Below, piece by piece: positions 1 to 8,770 of a stretch of 31,979 bases of DNA. This stretch comes from a virus. A program made the position numbers and the translations under genes. Where the stretch lies: positions 1 to 31,979 of IMG/VR virus record IMGVR_UViG_3300022591_000041; one strand, written 5' to 3'. The notes beneath the pieces are model-generated. The model was not told the DNA's origin and ran no database searches. It was given only the letters and a program-made list of their open reading frames with translations. The stretch's first letter is position 1; every line of letters starts with the position of its first letter.

Positions 1-482
1 CGCTTGGTTGGGGAAATCGAGTCATCCAAGCATTCAATGACTTCAATGCAGACATCGTTGTTGCTGAAAAGAATCAAGGCGGCGACATGGTTGAATCGAC
101 AATCCGAACAATCTCGCCGTCAGTCCCATACAAAGCAATCAGCGCATCCCGAGGCAAGTATCTTCGCGCTCAGCCAATTGCGGCCGCCTATGAGCAAGGC
201 AGAATCTTCCATGTCGGCCAATTCGACTTGCTTGAAGACCAAATGACTAACTGGTTGCCAGACTCTGGTTATTCGCCAGACAGACTTGATGCTCTGGTTC
301 ATGGCTTGAGTGAAGTCGGATTCACTTGGGGCGGCGCGACTGACAGATTCTTTGCGCATCTCATGGATGACTGCATCTACTGCGGGATACCGAACGCGAA
401 GGATGCTATCGTATGTCTGAGTTGTGGCAAGACATTGAACGCGCCGAGTGGTGTTAATCTTGGCCCGTTATCATTCAACTAG
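1..482 (+). CDS. Terminase large subunit, C-terminal part (5' truncated by window)
   Basis: The frame is open from the window edge, reading in from base 3, and 159 residues are visible. The protein is the motor and nuclease that packages phage DNA into the prohead. Support is the motif GWGNRVIQAF near the edge followed by AEKNQGGDMV, a combination common in terminase nuclease (RNase H-like) domains, and a late DRLDALVHGL segment that fits the last catalytic aspartate. The position directly before portal agrees. Odd: the protein ends in a zinc-ribbon-like C-x2-C-x10-C-x2-C tail (CIYCG...CLSCG). The start and ATPase domain lie outside the window. The portal gene starts 7 bases after the stop. 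The family is inferred from motifs and order; I am fairly sure. Confidence 0.87.
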   Translation, partial: LGWGNRVIQAFNDFNADIVVAEKNQGGDMVESTIRTISPSVPYKAISASRGKYLRAQPIAAAYEQGRIFHVGQFDLLEDQMTNWLPDSGYSPDRLDALVHGLSEVGFTWGGATDRFFAHLMDDCIYCGIPNAKDAIVCLSCGKTLNAPSGVNLGPLSFN

Positions 483-489
483 GAGTCAC

Positions 490-3228
490 ATGGGTATCTT
501 CAATCGCCGAGACAAGAACGCTGAGATGACAAAGGCAATTGAATCAGCACTTGAGAAGGCTGGGTTGATGGGAACGCCAATGCAAGGCGCTCAAGGCTAC
601 GTCAATACGACCGTCAATCAACCAGCAATGCAAGAGGCTCTGTTAATGACGCCCGGCTCAATTCAAGCGCCGCTCCCGCGTTCATCAGACATCTTCGGCT
701 CGCAACTTGGGCCAGCCGCGCCATTCTTGCCAACGCCACTTGACCCAGTCCTCGATGAAACTGGCCGCGCTCTGCCTCGCCGTTACGAATACCTGCCAGC
801 AACAAACCTTGACTTAACACTCAACACGCAATCATGGACTTTACTTCGCAAGATGTCTGAGCAATGCGACATTATTAATCGATGCATCATGATTCGCATT
901 AATCAAATCATCTCACAGGATTGGTCATTCACAATTAGCGATGATGCAGTTCGCGACATCATGGCATCAGAGAATGTTTCATCATCGAAGGCGGCCAAGA
1001 TTGGTCGTGAGCGTTTTGCCGACACCATCAACCGACTGCAAATGTTTTGGGATAATCCATATCCGCAAGGTGACAGAGGATTCGCTGAATGGATGACTGA
1101 GTTGCTCTGGCAACACTTCCCATTCGATGGCGTTGCAATCTACCCTCGCTATTCGCTAGGCGGTGACATTCTTGGTTTTGAAATTATTGACTCACCGACA
1201 ATCAAAGTGTTGCTCGACAATCGAGGCGACCAACCTCGGCCGCCATCGCCCGCGTTCCAGCAGATTCTTTGGGGATTCCCTCGCGGTGAGTATCAAGCAT
1301 CGCAACTCAATGATGGTGAGTTCTATTCAGGCGAAGGACTGACTGGCGAGTTCAAGACTGACCAACTTGCTTACTTCGTTCGCAATCGACGCACTTGGAG
1401 TCCTTACGGATACTCAACCGTTGAAGCCGCATTGCCCGCCGCAACTCTCTACTTAGAGCGTCAGCGTTGGATGAAGAGCGAATACATCGACGGCACGATG
1501 CCTCAGACATTTATGGAGACTGATGGCGATGAGATGGACCCACAGCGCTTAATGGCAATGGAGCGAATCCTCAATGACCAACTCGCCGGACAAGCGGCTC
1601 AGCGCCACCGAATCAAGATGTTGCCAAAGGGTATGCGGCCAACATTCGCGCCAAATCTCGATGAGCGATACAAAGAGACTTACGATGAGTTTCTTATCAA
1701 GCGCATTGGCTCAGTCTTTGGAGTCGCGCCTTCAGCACTTGGCGTCGTCCCTCGCTCTGGTTTAGGCGGCCGAGGACAGCAGGAAGGTGAGCAAGACCAA
1801 TCAGAGATTGAAGCGACACGCCCGCTTGAGCAATGGCTTACAGACATTATCAACTCACTATCGCGCCGATTCTTAGGCGTTGGGCGTGAGGTGACAATCA
1901 TCTTCTCTGGCGGCGAGAGCAAGGACAATTCAAGTCGCATTGCAAAAGCAAATCAGGATGCTCTGTTCTCAGGACAGAAAGTATTCAATGACGTTCGCGG
2001 CGAACTTGGCCTGCCACTCTTTGATATTCCTGAAGCCGATGAGCCATTCGTTATGACTCCCGGTGGCGGCATAGTATTCCTTCGCGGGCAATTAGCCGCG
2101 CAAGAGGCCGAAGCAATCAAACAATCCGAAGGAGTAACTAATGCCCTCAGTATGGTCGAGTCCGAAACACAGCAAGGCGCGCAAGGCGCGGAAGGCGAAA
2201 CGACCGAAAGTTCACCACGCGTCAGTTCGCAAGATATCGGTAAGAGCGAAGCGGCGCAAACTGAACTAAGGGCATTCAATCGATTCGTCAAGCGTCGCAT
2301 GTCTGATGAGACTTGGCGCGACTTTGAGTTTGAAGTCATTGCAAAGTCTGTCGCTGATGAATTGAATCATGCCGCCAAACTTGCCGTCTTTACTCAATCG
2401 CGCAATGGCCTCGCAAAGAAGTTTGAATCAATCCTCAGTAAGGAGATAACAGATATCCCTTTACCGAAGGGTCGGTTAGCCGACCTACCTTCAGAGGAAC
2501 TCCGCCAACGTATTGAGCGACACTACGAGCCTTTGATTCTTGAAGCATTGAAGAATCTCGTCACCAACATTGATGAGATTGCTGACTTGGCGCGCAATAA
2601 TAAATCGCCCGTCAGTCGCTCTGGCCGCGCATTGGCTCGTTCAGTCATTCGAATCAATTCAAAGGAACTTGCTCGCCTATTGCAGAGTCTGTATCGTGAC
2701 TCATATCTCGCAGGCTCTCACATCGCGCTTAATCAATTGCCTTCTGGCGCATCGCTTGGCGCAGGATTAGCCGAACTTGTTGCAGGAATCAATTGGGGGA
2801 CTTGGAAGCCCGGTGGCTCAAATCAAGCGGCCCAACTTCAAAATGGCGGCCTGAAACAAATGCTCGACAGCGCCAATATCACTCTCAAGGGCTTGACAAA
2901 TACAACCATCAATCAAATTGGGGACATCTTGGGCCAGCATCTTGCCAATGGCGGGACTCCAAAGGAGATGGCAAATGCAATTCAGTCCTATGTCAATGAC
3001 TCTTGGCGCGCGACTCTGATTGCTGAAACTGAAGCAGGCCGAGCAATGATTCAAGCAACAGTCGATACTTACATGACCAATGGCTACCAGCAATTCGAAT
3101 GGGTGGCATATGACGACGCCTGTGAAGAATGCGCCGCAATGCAAGATGCAAATCCGCATGATGTAACTGATGCGACCCCGCCACAACACCCGGGCTGTAG
3201 GTGTTATATTAACCCCGTACTCAATTAG
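490..3228 (+). CDS. Portal protein fused to a MuF-like C-terminal domain
   Basis: This 912-residue protein should form the portal ring through which DNA enters the head. The ATG at 490 is chosen over an upstream in-frame start at 448 because AGGAG lies at a proper distance and 448 is inside the terminase gene. The first ~560 residues look like a phage portal (for example MKSEYIDGTMPQTFM and a PLEQWLTDIINSLSRRFL helix). The last ~150 residues end in AETEAGRAMIQ, a CEECAAMQ segment and HPGCRC, the signature of Mu gpF-type head morphogenesis domains. Portal and MuF are often separate genes; here they form one chain. The long helical linker (residues ~570-750) is of unknown role. Next gene follows after 7 bases. 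Confidence 0.88.
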   Translation: MGIFNRRDKNAEMTKAIESALEKAGLMGTPMQGAQGYVNTTVNQPAMQEALLMTPGSIQAPLPRSSDIFGSQLGPAAPFLPTPLDPVLDETGRALPRRYEYLPATNLDLTLNTQSWTLLRKMSEQCDIINRCIMIRINQIISQDWSFTISDDAVRDIMASENVSSSKAAKIGRERFADTINRLQMFWDNPYPQGDRGFAEWMTELLWQHFPFDGVAIYPRYSLGGDILGFEIIDSPTIKVLLDNRGDQPRPPSPAFQQILWGFPRGEYQASQLNDGEFYSGEGLTGEFKTDQLAYFVRNRRTWSPYGYSTVEAALPAATLYLERQRWMKSEYIDGTMPQTFMETDGDEMDPQRLMAMERILNDQLAGQAAQRHRIKMLPKGMRPTFAPNLDERYKETYDEFLIKRIGSVFGVAPSALGVVPRSGLGGRGQQEGEQDQSEIEATRPLEQWLTDIINSLSRRFLGVGREVTIIFSGGESKDNSSRIAKANQDALFSGQKVFNDVRGELGLPLFDIPEADEPFVMTPGGGIVFLRGQLAAQEAEAIKQSEGVTNALSMVESETQQGAQGAEGETTESSPRVSSQDIGKSEAAQTELRAFNRFVKRRMSDETWRDFEFEVIAKSVADELNHAAKLAVFTQSRNGLAKKFESILSKEITDIPLPKGRLADLPSEELRQRIERHYEPLILEALKNLVTNIDEIADLARNNKSPVSRSGRALARSVIRINSKELARLLQSLYRDSYLAGSHIALNQLPSGASLGAGLAELVAGINWGTWKPGGSNQAAQLQNGGLKQMLDSANITLKGLTNTTINQIGDILGQHLANGGTPKEMANAIQSYVNDSWRATLIAETEAGRAMIQATVDTYMTNGYQQFEWVAYDDACEECAAMQDANPHDVTDATPPQHPGCRCYINPVLN

Positions 3229-3235
3229 GAGACTC

Positions 3236-4666
3236 ATGAAACTAACTCACGTTTACGCCGGCGACATTCAGAAGTCATATGACGAGAATGGCGACCTCAT
3301 CGTTACAGGCAAGGCGACTGGCCCTGACCTCGACCTTGATTACCAAATCTGTGACCCATCTTGGTTAGCGAAGGCAATGCCTCAATGGATGCAGATTGGC
3401 AATGTTCGCGAGATGCATCAGCCAATTGCGGCGGGCATCGGCTTATCGCTTGATACTGACGGAGAGAACTTCTACCTGAAGTCTCTTTGCGTCGACCCTT
3501 CGACTCGCAAAAAATTAGAGACTGGCGTTCTCAAAGGATACTCAATTGGTATCAAGAATGCTCGCGTCGTTAAAGATGCCGCCGCGCCAAATGGTCGAAT
3601 CATCTCAGGCGATATCGTTGAGATTAGTTATGTCGACCGTCCCGCAAATCCAACCGCAATGATTGAGATTGCAAATGCAGGCGGTTCGTCAGGTTTGCAA
3701 TTGACGACTAAGAGCGACGATGAGGAACTATTCGCGCCAATCCCCGCGCCCGTTATTGAAGAGCGTCAAGATGTCGACAATGCAATTGTTGATGCATCGA
3801 CTGAAGATGTTGCACTAGATGTTGAGGCGGCTGTCGCAGAGACTCTGGCCGTTGAGCCTGAAGTCGCTGTAGAGCCTACTGAAGAGCCCCTAGCGGCCGC
3901 AGATGCGCCTGTTGAGGCTGAGGTAGCCCCAATTGCTGAAGAGGCTCCTGTCGCTGATGCAATTGAAGCGCCTAAGTCTGCATTGAGCGAAGTCGGCACT
4001 CTTGTTGCTGAATTGAATAAGGCGGCTGGCGATGGAACTTGGTTGCACGACCCTGCAACGCTCAGTTCAATTCGCGACGGCATCATTGAAGTCTTGAAGG
4101 CCGAACTTGATGAGTTCGCCAAAGGCGAGGATGAGAATTGCGACGTTGCCTGCTTGACTGACATTCTGCATGACTTCCTCTATTGGTGGAAGAATGAAGC
4201 AGACGAAGGCGAAACAGTTTCGCCATTCTCTAGCGAGAACATGAACGATGAGGACTATGACACAATGGCATTCGTGAATCTAGGAATCAACCCAGACATC
4301 ATTAAGGCGGCGACTGCAGAGGATGACTCCGCGCGCGCCGAACTTCGTGACGAACTCGTAAAGGCTCTTGGCCTTGATGAAGTGACCGCTAAGTATGAGG
4401 CAACTCAAACTGCACAGGCTGAGACTATTGAGAGTCTTCGCGCAGAACTTGAGATTGTTAAGTCAATGGCGGCGCCCGGCGGCCCCGCAATCCGCCAAAC
4501 GCAGGTGCAGGCAGTAAAGTCGGCCGAGATTGAGACACGCGAACTCATGGCCATTCGTTACCGCGCGCTTGCAAATGAAGTAGAACAACCCGACCTGAAG
4601 ACCGGATACCTCGCCAAGGCTCTTGAAGCCGAGGAAGCAGTTCGCGCTCTTCGCACAAACATCTAA
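3236..4666 (+). CDS. Capsid maturation (prohead) serine protease with acidic scaffold-like C-terminus
   Basis: The start at 3236 follows AGGAGACTC. The first ~145 residues form a herpes/HK97-type prohead protease: His61 in REMHQP, Ser103 in KGYSIG and a VDRPANP segment near residue 133 are the expected landmarks. Residues ~175-260 are extremely rich in Ala, Glu, Val and Pro with almost no basic residues, and the C-terminal part (to 476) is helical with a predicted coiled coil near the end. A protease fused to a scaffold is a known arrangement, so I infer that this one chain both scaffolds the prohead and cleaves it. It lies between portal and capsid as expected. Confidence 0.85.
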   Translation: MKLTHVYAGDIQKSYDENGDLIVTGKATGPDLDLDYQICDPSWLAKAMPQWMQIGNVREMHQPIAAGIGLSLDTDGENFYLKSLCVDPSTRKKLETGVLKGYSIGIKNARVVKDAAAPNGRIISGDIVEISYVDRPANPTAMIEIANAGGSSGLQLTTKSDDEELFAPIPAPVIEERQDVDNAIVDASTEDVALDVEAAVAETLAVEPEVAVEPTEEPLAAADAPVEAEVAPIAEEAPVADAIEAPKSALSEVGTLVAELNKAAGDGTWLHDPATLSSIRDGIIEVLKAELDEFAKGEDENCDVACLTDILHDFLYWWKNEADEGETVSPFSSENMNDEDYDTMAFVNLGINPDIIKAATAEDDSARAELRDELVKALGLDEVTAKYEATQTAQAETIESLRAELEIVKSMAAPGGPAIRQTQVQAVKSAEIETRELMAIRYRALANEVEQPDLKTGYLAKALEAEEAVRALRTNI

Positions 4667-4680
4667 TAGAAAGTAATCAC

Positions 4681-6342
4681 ATGAATTACGCCGCACCATC
4701 CTTGAACGACATGTTCGCTGATGCCGCTACTCAGGGTGAGCGCATTGACCGCTTTGAAGCGTTCAAGTCAGCAATGACTACCGCACACCAGAAGGCCGCA
4801 CAGGGCGCTCGCGCCGGCGACCGTTTTGAGCGTTATCAGGGAATTGTCAAATCAACTACCCCTACTCCTGCCGCCGCAGTTGAGGCTCTTCGTGAGTCTG
4901 TAACTAAGGGTGTATCGCCTGAACAGCAGGCTGATGCATTGAAGGCGCTTGAGTCACTTCAGGACATCTCCAAAGACTGGACCTTGAGCAACCCACTTAG
5001 TGGCGTTCCAAACTTCGGTTCGAATCTTGGTCTTGTTCCTTATGACCTTAACCCTGCACTTGCAATGCTGGTTCCTCGTTCATTCATTTTGCGCAACTCA
5101 CTGCCCCGCACCTCTGGCGTTGGTCAGGCTCACGAGTTCCGTCGCATCTTGGGTGTATCGAACTCCGGTACTGGTGGAGTAGCAAATCTCTCAACGTTCT
5201 TCAGTTCGTCAAGCACGACTGACACCTTCGGAGCCGCTACCCTTCAGCGTCCAAAGAAGATTAGTTACGCCGCCGACCGTAAGGTTGTTACTGCTGTTGA
5301 GCAGGGTGTGTCGGACGAAGTCTTGATGCAGGCGCAGTTCGCGGGTCAAGGCTACGCCGACATCCGTCAATTGTCGCACACTGCATTGCTGTGGGCGCAC
5401 ATGATTGGTGAAGAAAAGAACCTCTTGTTCGCTCGCGGTTCTGGAACTGGTTACGTTGGCGCTCTTAGCGTTGCGTCAATCGGCACCATCACTCAGGCTG
5501 TTTCATCTGGTGGTTCAATCGCCGCTGGAACTTACACCGGCTACCTGACCTTCAAGACTGGCGCTGGCGAGACTGCCCGCATCGCGTTGCCTTCCGCAAC
5601 GACTGCATCGGCAAACCTCACCATCACTTACACCGTACCGACGCCACCTGCTGGCGCGATTGGCGTAAACATCTACTTGAACGATGGCACGAATGGCTGG
5701 TTTGCCACCTCACCTTTGACTAAGACAATCGTCTTGACCTCATTGGCCGCCTCATCGGCAACTGCCCCAACCGTCGACACCTCTGCTAACGCTTTGGCAT
5801 ATGACGGACTCGTAACTGTCTTGACTGACCCTAATCAGTCCGGATACGTAAACAACCTGAACGGTGTTCTGAATCAGTCAGAGCCGGGCGGAGACTTCCA
5901 GACTGCATTCGCTAGCCTGTACGCCTCAGTCATCGGTGACCCTGACTACGTTTTGACGACTGGTGCGATTCGTCGCTCACTCGCCAAGAGCATCCAACAG
6001 CAGGGCAACCCAACCGGCTACCGTCTCAACTACGAGACTGGTTCTGACGGACTTACCATCGGTTCAGTAGTTTCTGGTATCCAGAACGAAACGACTGGCA
6101 AGTTTGTTTCTGTCGACCCACACCCTTACATGCCTGCCGGCGTCGCTTTGATTGTTTCGAAGCAATTGCCATTCCCAGACTCAGGAGTTTCTGAGACTGT
6201 TGAAGTGCGCAACGTGACAGACATGCTCGTGGTGGAATGGCCGCAGATTCAGATGGCATACGACATCAGCAGTTACCAGTATGGAACTATGATTCACCGC
6301 GCACCAGCATGGTCCGGCGCAATCACTGGTATCGTCGCCTAG
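4681..6342 (+). CDS. Major capsid protein (HK97 fold) with inserted Ig-like domain
   Basis: At 553 residues this is the likely shell subunit, placed just after protease/scaffold and before the head-tail connector genes. The N-terminal ~100 residues are helical and Ala/Gln-rich, like a delta domain that could be cleaved. The core resumes with PYDLNPALAMLVPRSFIL, typical of capsid proteins. Between residues ~258 and 370 lies a beta-rich block (AGTYTGYLTFKTGAGETA, then PPAGAIGVNIYLND), which resembles Ig/FN3-type surface domains; it would decorate the capsid. Codon use is unlike the neighbouring genes: glutamine is 22 CAG to 4 CAA, whereas CAA dominates in the portal gene, as expected for a very highly expressed gene. 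A strong hairpin follows the stop. Confidence 0.87.
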   Translation: MNYAAPSLNDMFADAATQGERIDRFEAFKSAMTTAHQKAAQGARAGDRFERYQGIVKSTTPTPAAAVEALRESVTKGVSPEQQADALKALESLQDISKDWTLSNPLSGVPNFGSNLGLVPYDLNPALAMLVPRSFILRNSLPRTSGVGQAHEFRRILGVSNSGTGGVANLSTFFSSSSTTDTFGAATLQRPKKISYAADRKVVTAVEQGVSDEVLMQAQFAGQGYADIRQLSHTALLWAHMIGEEKNLLFARGSGTGYVGALSVASIGTITQAVSSGGSIAAGTYTGYLTFKTGAGETARIALPSATTASANLTITYTVPTPPAGAIGVNIYLNDGTNGWFATSPLTKTIVLTSLAASSATAPTVDTSANALAYDGLVTVLTDPNQSGYVNNLNGVLNQSEPGGDFQTAFASLYASVIGDPDYVLTTGAIRRSLAKSIQQQGNPTGYRLNYETGSDGLTIGSVVSGIQNETTGKFVSVDPHPYMPAGVALIVSKQLPFPDSGVSETVEVRNVTDMLVVEWPQIQMAYDISSYQYGTMIHRAPAWSGAITGIVA

Positions 6343-6360
6343 TCACCCATTCGTCGGTTC

Positions 6361-6394
6361 GACTGACTCCCACTCCCTTCCTTGGGAGTCAGTC
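6361..6394 (+). terminator. Perfect 12-bp hairpin after the capsid gene
   Basis: GACTGACTCCCA at 6361-6372 pairs perfectly with TGGGAGTCAGTC at 6383-6394 around a 10-base loop. No T-run follows, so it may act as a partial terminator or as a 3' end stabiliser that raises capsid mRNA relative to downstream genes. The role is inference; the stem is directly visible. Confidence 0.75.
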
Positions 6395-6418
6395 GGCCGG
6401 CACTTGGAAGGGAGTAGT

Positions 6419-6532
6419 ATGAGTTTGTTCTCAAGCATTACAAGCGTCACAATTACCGAAGCATCAATCAAGTTGCTCAACAGAATTGCGGCGACGTTTC
6501 AATGGCAAGTATCAAAGGAAGATGATGAGTAG
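6419..6532 (+). CDS. Small hypothetical protein, 37 aa
   Basis: This short ORF begins with ATG preceded by GGAAGGGAG at an ideal distance, one of the strongest ribosome binding sites in the block. It encodes MSLFSSITSVTITEAS followed by a short amphipathic helix and an acidic KEDDE end. It starts 25 bases after the capsid hairpin, and its end overlaps the start of the next gene (ATGAGTAG). I do not recognise the product. The strong signal and translational overlap suggest it is real and may couple translation into the next gene. Confidence 0.6.
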   Translation: MSLFSSITSVTITEASIKLLNRIAATFQWQVSKEDDE

Positions 6533-6800
6533 GCTCGTAGGCCCAGATTCAGGATTGAAGCAAGTCGAGGTCGATGGCGTCAAGAAGGCTCGCGCCAAAG
6601 ATGGCACTTTCCATATTGAAGGCCACGCCGCGCGAACTTTAATGAAGACTGGCGATTGGGCAATTGTCGGGACTCGATTCAGCGCCGCCAACGGATTCAT
6701 CTGCAATGACTGCAACTTTAATTCAGTCTTCCGCGACAGATGCGGGCGTTGCGGTTGCACTAACCTTACTCCTGAATCCGAAGAAACGACTGCTGAATGA
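6525..6800 (+). CDS. Zinc-ribbon protein of the head region
   Basis: The protein has 91 residues when started at 6525, with AAGGA five bases upstream; an ATG at 6522 is too close to that site. Residues 60-76 hold C-x2-C-x9-C-x2-C (CNDC...CGRC), a zinc-ribbon pattern. The N-terminal half (MSRLVGPDSGLKQVEVDG) looks like a small beta-rich structural fold. Position just after capsid is shared by small unnamed proteins in many actinophages, so a minor head or accessory role is possible but unproven. Its stop overlaps the next start by 4 bases (ATGA). Confidence 0.75.
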   Translation: MSRLVGPDSGLKQVEVDGVKKARAKDGTFHIEGHAARTLMKTGDWAIVGTRFSAANGFICNDCNFNSVFRDRCGRCGCTNLTPESEETTAE

Positions 6801-7714
6801 CTCGCGCAACTTACGCAACAACCTACTCACAGCGAGTCCCTTATGTGACCATTGCTGAGGTAAAGGCATCGCCAACAGCATCGACTCTTGACTTGACTGA
6901 CCTGATTCCCAATGGGACTCAGACTCAACAAGATGCCGCTCTTCAAGACTTAATCATTCGCGCATCAGCGAAGGCCGACAATTATGTGTATGGCGCGCTT
7001 GGAACAATAACCGCAACTGTCGAATCTGAAAATGGCCGAACATTTATTAATCGTTCTGGCCAATTTATTATTCATCCTGCCTATTGGCCCATTCTTGAAG
7101 TTCAATCATTCTCATTCGGCTCAATGCCGGGTTCGGGAATGATGAATGTCCCATTAAGTGATGACAACTGTTTCATTGAGCGCCATCAATTCATCGTGAC
7201 GACAGGGCCTCTTAATCAATCTTCGATTGGCCCATTGACTATGTTCGGCGCGTATTCCTCAAATACGAATCAATTTATGAACTACACGTATGTCAATGGA
7301 TTCGCAAATACTTTCCTTACAGCAAATGTGGCAACGAATGCATCAGCCATTCCCGTTGGTTATTCGACTGGCATTTACCCGGGCGAGTATTTAACTCTTT
7401 GGGATGGCGCATTGACTGAAACTGTTCAAGTCGCATCAACTTATAACGGCTCAGACTTAAGCATCCCTCTCGTATCGCCAACTGCTCATTCGCATTCAAA
7501 GGGCGTGAACTTCTCCGCTATCCCGCCAACAGTCAAGCAGGCAGTCATTCACTTTGTTGTCGCGATGGTGAAGCAACGCGGGCAAGGCGGCATGGTTTTG
7601 AATGAGATTGGTGAGCCAACTGCAATCTCAGGCTCAACCGTCACCTCAATTGAAGACGACATTCAAGGTTACGACTTGCTCGATGACTTCAGGCAGGTTT
7701 GGGGTCGCGCTTAA
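6797..7714 (+). CDS. Head-tail adaptor (head completion) protein
   Basis: This 305-residue protein comes directly after the capsid-region genes. The N-terminal part (VTIAEVKASPTASTLDL...LQDLIIRASAKADNYV) fits the helical start of gp6/gp15-like connector proteins that dock on the portal, and PPTVKQAVIHFVVAMVKQRG near residue 240 is the second characteristic helix of such adaptors. The middle (~70-230) is a long beta-rich insertion, larger than in HK97 gp6 (about 100 residues), so the assignment rests on order and helix pattern. The gene overlaps both neighbours (ATGA before, TAATG after). Confidence 0.65.
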   Translation: MTRATYATTYSQRVPYVTIAEVKASPTASTLDLTDLIPNGTQTQQDAALQDLIIRASAKADNYVYGALGTITATVESENGRTFINRSGQFIIHPAYWPILEVQSFSFGSMPGSGMMNVPLSDDNCFIERHQFIVTTGPLNQSSIGPLTMFGAYSSNTNQFMNYTYVNGFANTFLTANVATNASAIPVGYSTGIYPGEYLTLWDGALTETVQVASTYNGSDLSIPLVSPTAHSHSKGVNFSAIPPTVKQAVIHFVVAMVKQRGQGGMVLNEIGEPTAISGSTVTSIEDDIQGYDLLDDFRQVWGRA

Positions 7715-8223
7715 TGTCCAGAGCCTCGATACGAAGCGCCGTTGCCTCTTATCTCTCAAGCGCAAACATAACGACGCTCAATAGCGTCAAACCATTCCCT
7801 GCAAAGTTCACGCCAGAGATGGACTTCTATGATGATGAAGACCCGGGCGTTATGACTGGCTCAATTATTTACATTTACATCGAGTCCCAGCGAGAGCGCC
7901 GACTTGAGATGGCATCTCATCAAGGCCGCAAAGAAGTCGAATACTCAGTCGTCCTTGACTGTTTCACTCGCTCACAAGAACCAAAGTCTGAGGATGCTGG
8001 CGCGTCTGCTGAGGCATTCCTTGACTCATTAGTTTCCTCTATTCGCTCAGACTTTCAGGCTGGCGCTCAAGGCGTCATCTTTCAATGGGGCGAAGGGACA
8101 ACCTCTGGCGGCCAAGATATCGATGTCGTGTCCTATTACCCTCGCATGATTCGCGGCCGCGCGGGAACAACGCAGGTGTATAGTCGAGTACGATTAACTG
8201 TCATCGAATTGATTACGGCATAG
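7714..8223 (+). CDS. Tail terminator-like neck/tail protein
   Basis: The 169-residue product starts at an ATG sharing one base with the previous stop (TAATG). It has the mixed alpha/beta layout of tail terminator proteins: an N-terminal helix (SIRSAVASYL), a beta hairpin with YIYIESQRERR, a central strand VEYSVVLDCFTRSQ, a helix (AEAFLDSLVSSIRSDF), and a final strand ending RVRLTVIELITA. Length and position between adaptor and tail tube match a protein that caps the tail tube at the neck. I do not see a diagnostic motif, so the name is inferred. Confidence 0.5.
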   Translation: MSRASIRSAVASYLSSANITTLNSVKPFPAKFTPEMDFYDDEDPGVMTGSIIYIYIESQRERRLEMASHQGRKEVEYSVVLDCFTRSQEPKSEDAGASAEAFLDSLVSSIRSDFQAGAQGVIFQWGEGTTSGGQDIDVVSYYPRMIRGRAGTTQVYSRVRLTVIELITA

Positions 8224-8230
8224 GAGCATC

Positions 8231-8464
8231 ATGGCAAAGTTCACATTCACCGGCGACGTTGAGATGGCATTCCCAACTCTTACCAATGCTGATGGCTCGA
8301 CTCTTGTCGCCAAGCCCGGCGATGTTGTCGAACTTGCAACTGACCCTCAGAGCGCGTTTCTCAGCCCAGTGGCATCATCTGCCAAGAGCGCCCCTAGCGC
8401 GGCTCCTGAGGCCCCTGAAGCGGCTCCTACAGCCTCTGATGTATCAACCCCAACGACCAACTAA
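8231..8464 (+). CDS. Small structural-region protein with Ala/Pro-rich tail, 77 aa
   Basis: AGGAG precedes the start. The first ~45 residues (MAKFTFTGDVEMAFPTLTNA, then VAKPGDVVEL) resemble small beta-barrel proteins often found near tail tube genes in actinophages. The remainder is an Ala/Pro/Ser-rich disordered tail ending in STPTTN. The last 15 coding bases plus stop are repeated at the end of the next gene (see repeats). Function unknown. Confidence 0.7.
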   Translation: MAKFTFTGDVEMAFPTLTNADGSTLVAKPGDVVELATDPQSAFLSPVASSAKSAPSAAPEAPEAAPTASDVSTPTTN

Positions 8465-8467
8465 GGA
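8450..8467 (+). repeat. 18-bp direct repeat, copy 1
   Basis: CCAACGACCAACTAAGGA covers the last codons, stop and following bases of the 77-aa gene. The identical sequence occurs at 8756-8773, so the two copies bracket the membrane-protein gene between them. Confidence 0.9.
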
Positions 8468-8473
8468 AGAATC

Positions 8474-8770
8474 ATGACAAGCAATATCGCCCGCAATATC
8501 ATCCGAACCGCAGTGCCTTCAATTGTTGGCGCAGTCGCGGCGCTCATTACCAAGATTGCCGTACACTTGACGCCGAGTGAGACTGCCATCATCTTCCCAA
8601 TTGCGACAACCGCTTACTACTCAGCGATTCGATTCCTCGAAGAGAGGTATCCTCAGTTCGGTTGGTTGCTCGGCTCATTCCCTGCCAATCACACAATCGT
8701 CATCAATAATGTTTCAGCCGCGAACACAGCGCCTGTTGCAGACGCTACAGTTCCACCAACGACCAACTAA
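8474..8770 (+). CDS. Small membrane protein (holin-like topology)
   Basis: The 98-residue product starts after AAGGAAGAATC. It has a hydrophobic helix at about residues 12-30 (AVPSIVGAVAALITKIAVHL) and a second at about 36-48 (AIIFPIATTAYYSAI), then a Pro/Ala/Thr-rich tail ending in PPTTN. Two membrane spans with short loops would suit a holin or a membrane-associated phage protein, but it sits in the tail module, away from the lysis genes. Actinophages do carry such proteins beside the tail tube gene. It lies between the two copies of an 18-bp direct repeat, so it may have been inserted or arisen by recombination. Confidence 0.7.
   Translation: MTSNIARNIIRTAVPSIVGAVAALITKIAVHLTPSETAIIFPIATTAYYSAIRFLEERYPQFGWLLGSFPANHTIVINNVSAANTAPVADATVPPTTN

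Noticed and set aside
448-489. An earlier in-frame start for the portal gene at 448
   Set aside because: It lies inside the terminase gene and has no ribosome binding site, whereas ATG 490 follows AGGAG.
2818-3237. 139-codon antisense ORF under the portal C-terminus
   Set aside because: Lies wholly opposite the conserved MuF domain and has no ribosome binding site; a shadow of the codon pattern.
3766-4164. 132-codon antisense ORF rich in Ser/Ala/Thr under the protease gene
   Set aside because: It is the reverse reading of the acidic Ala/Glu repeat region and not an independent gene.
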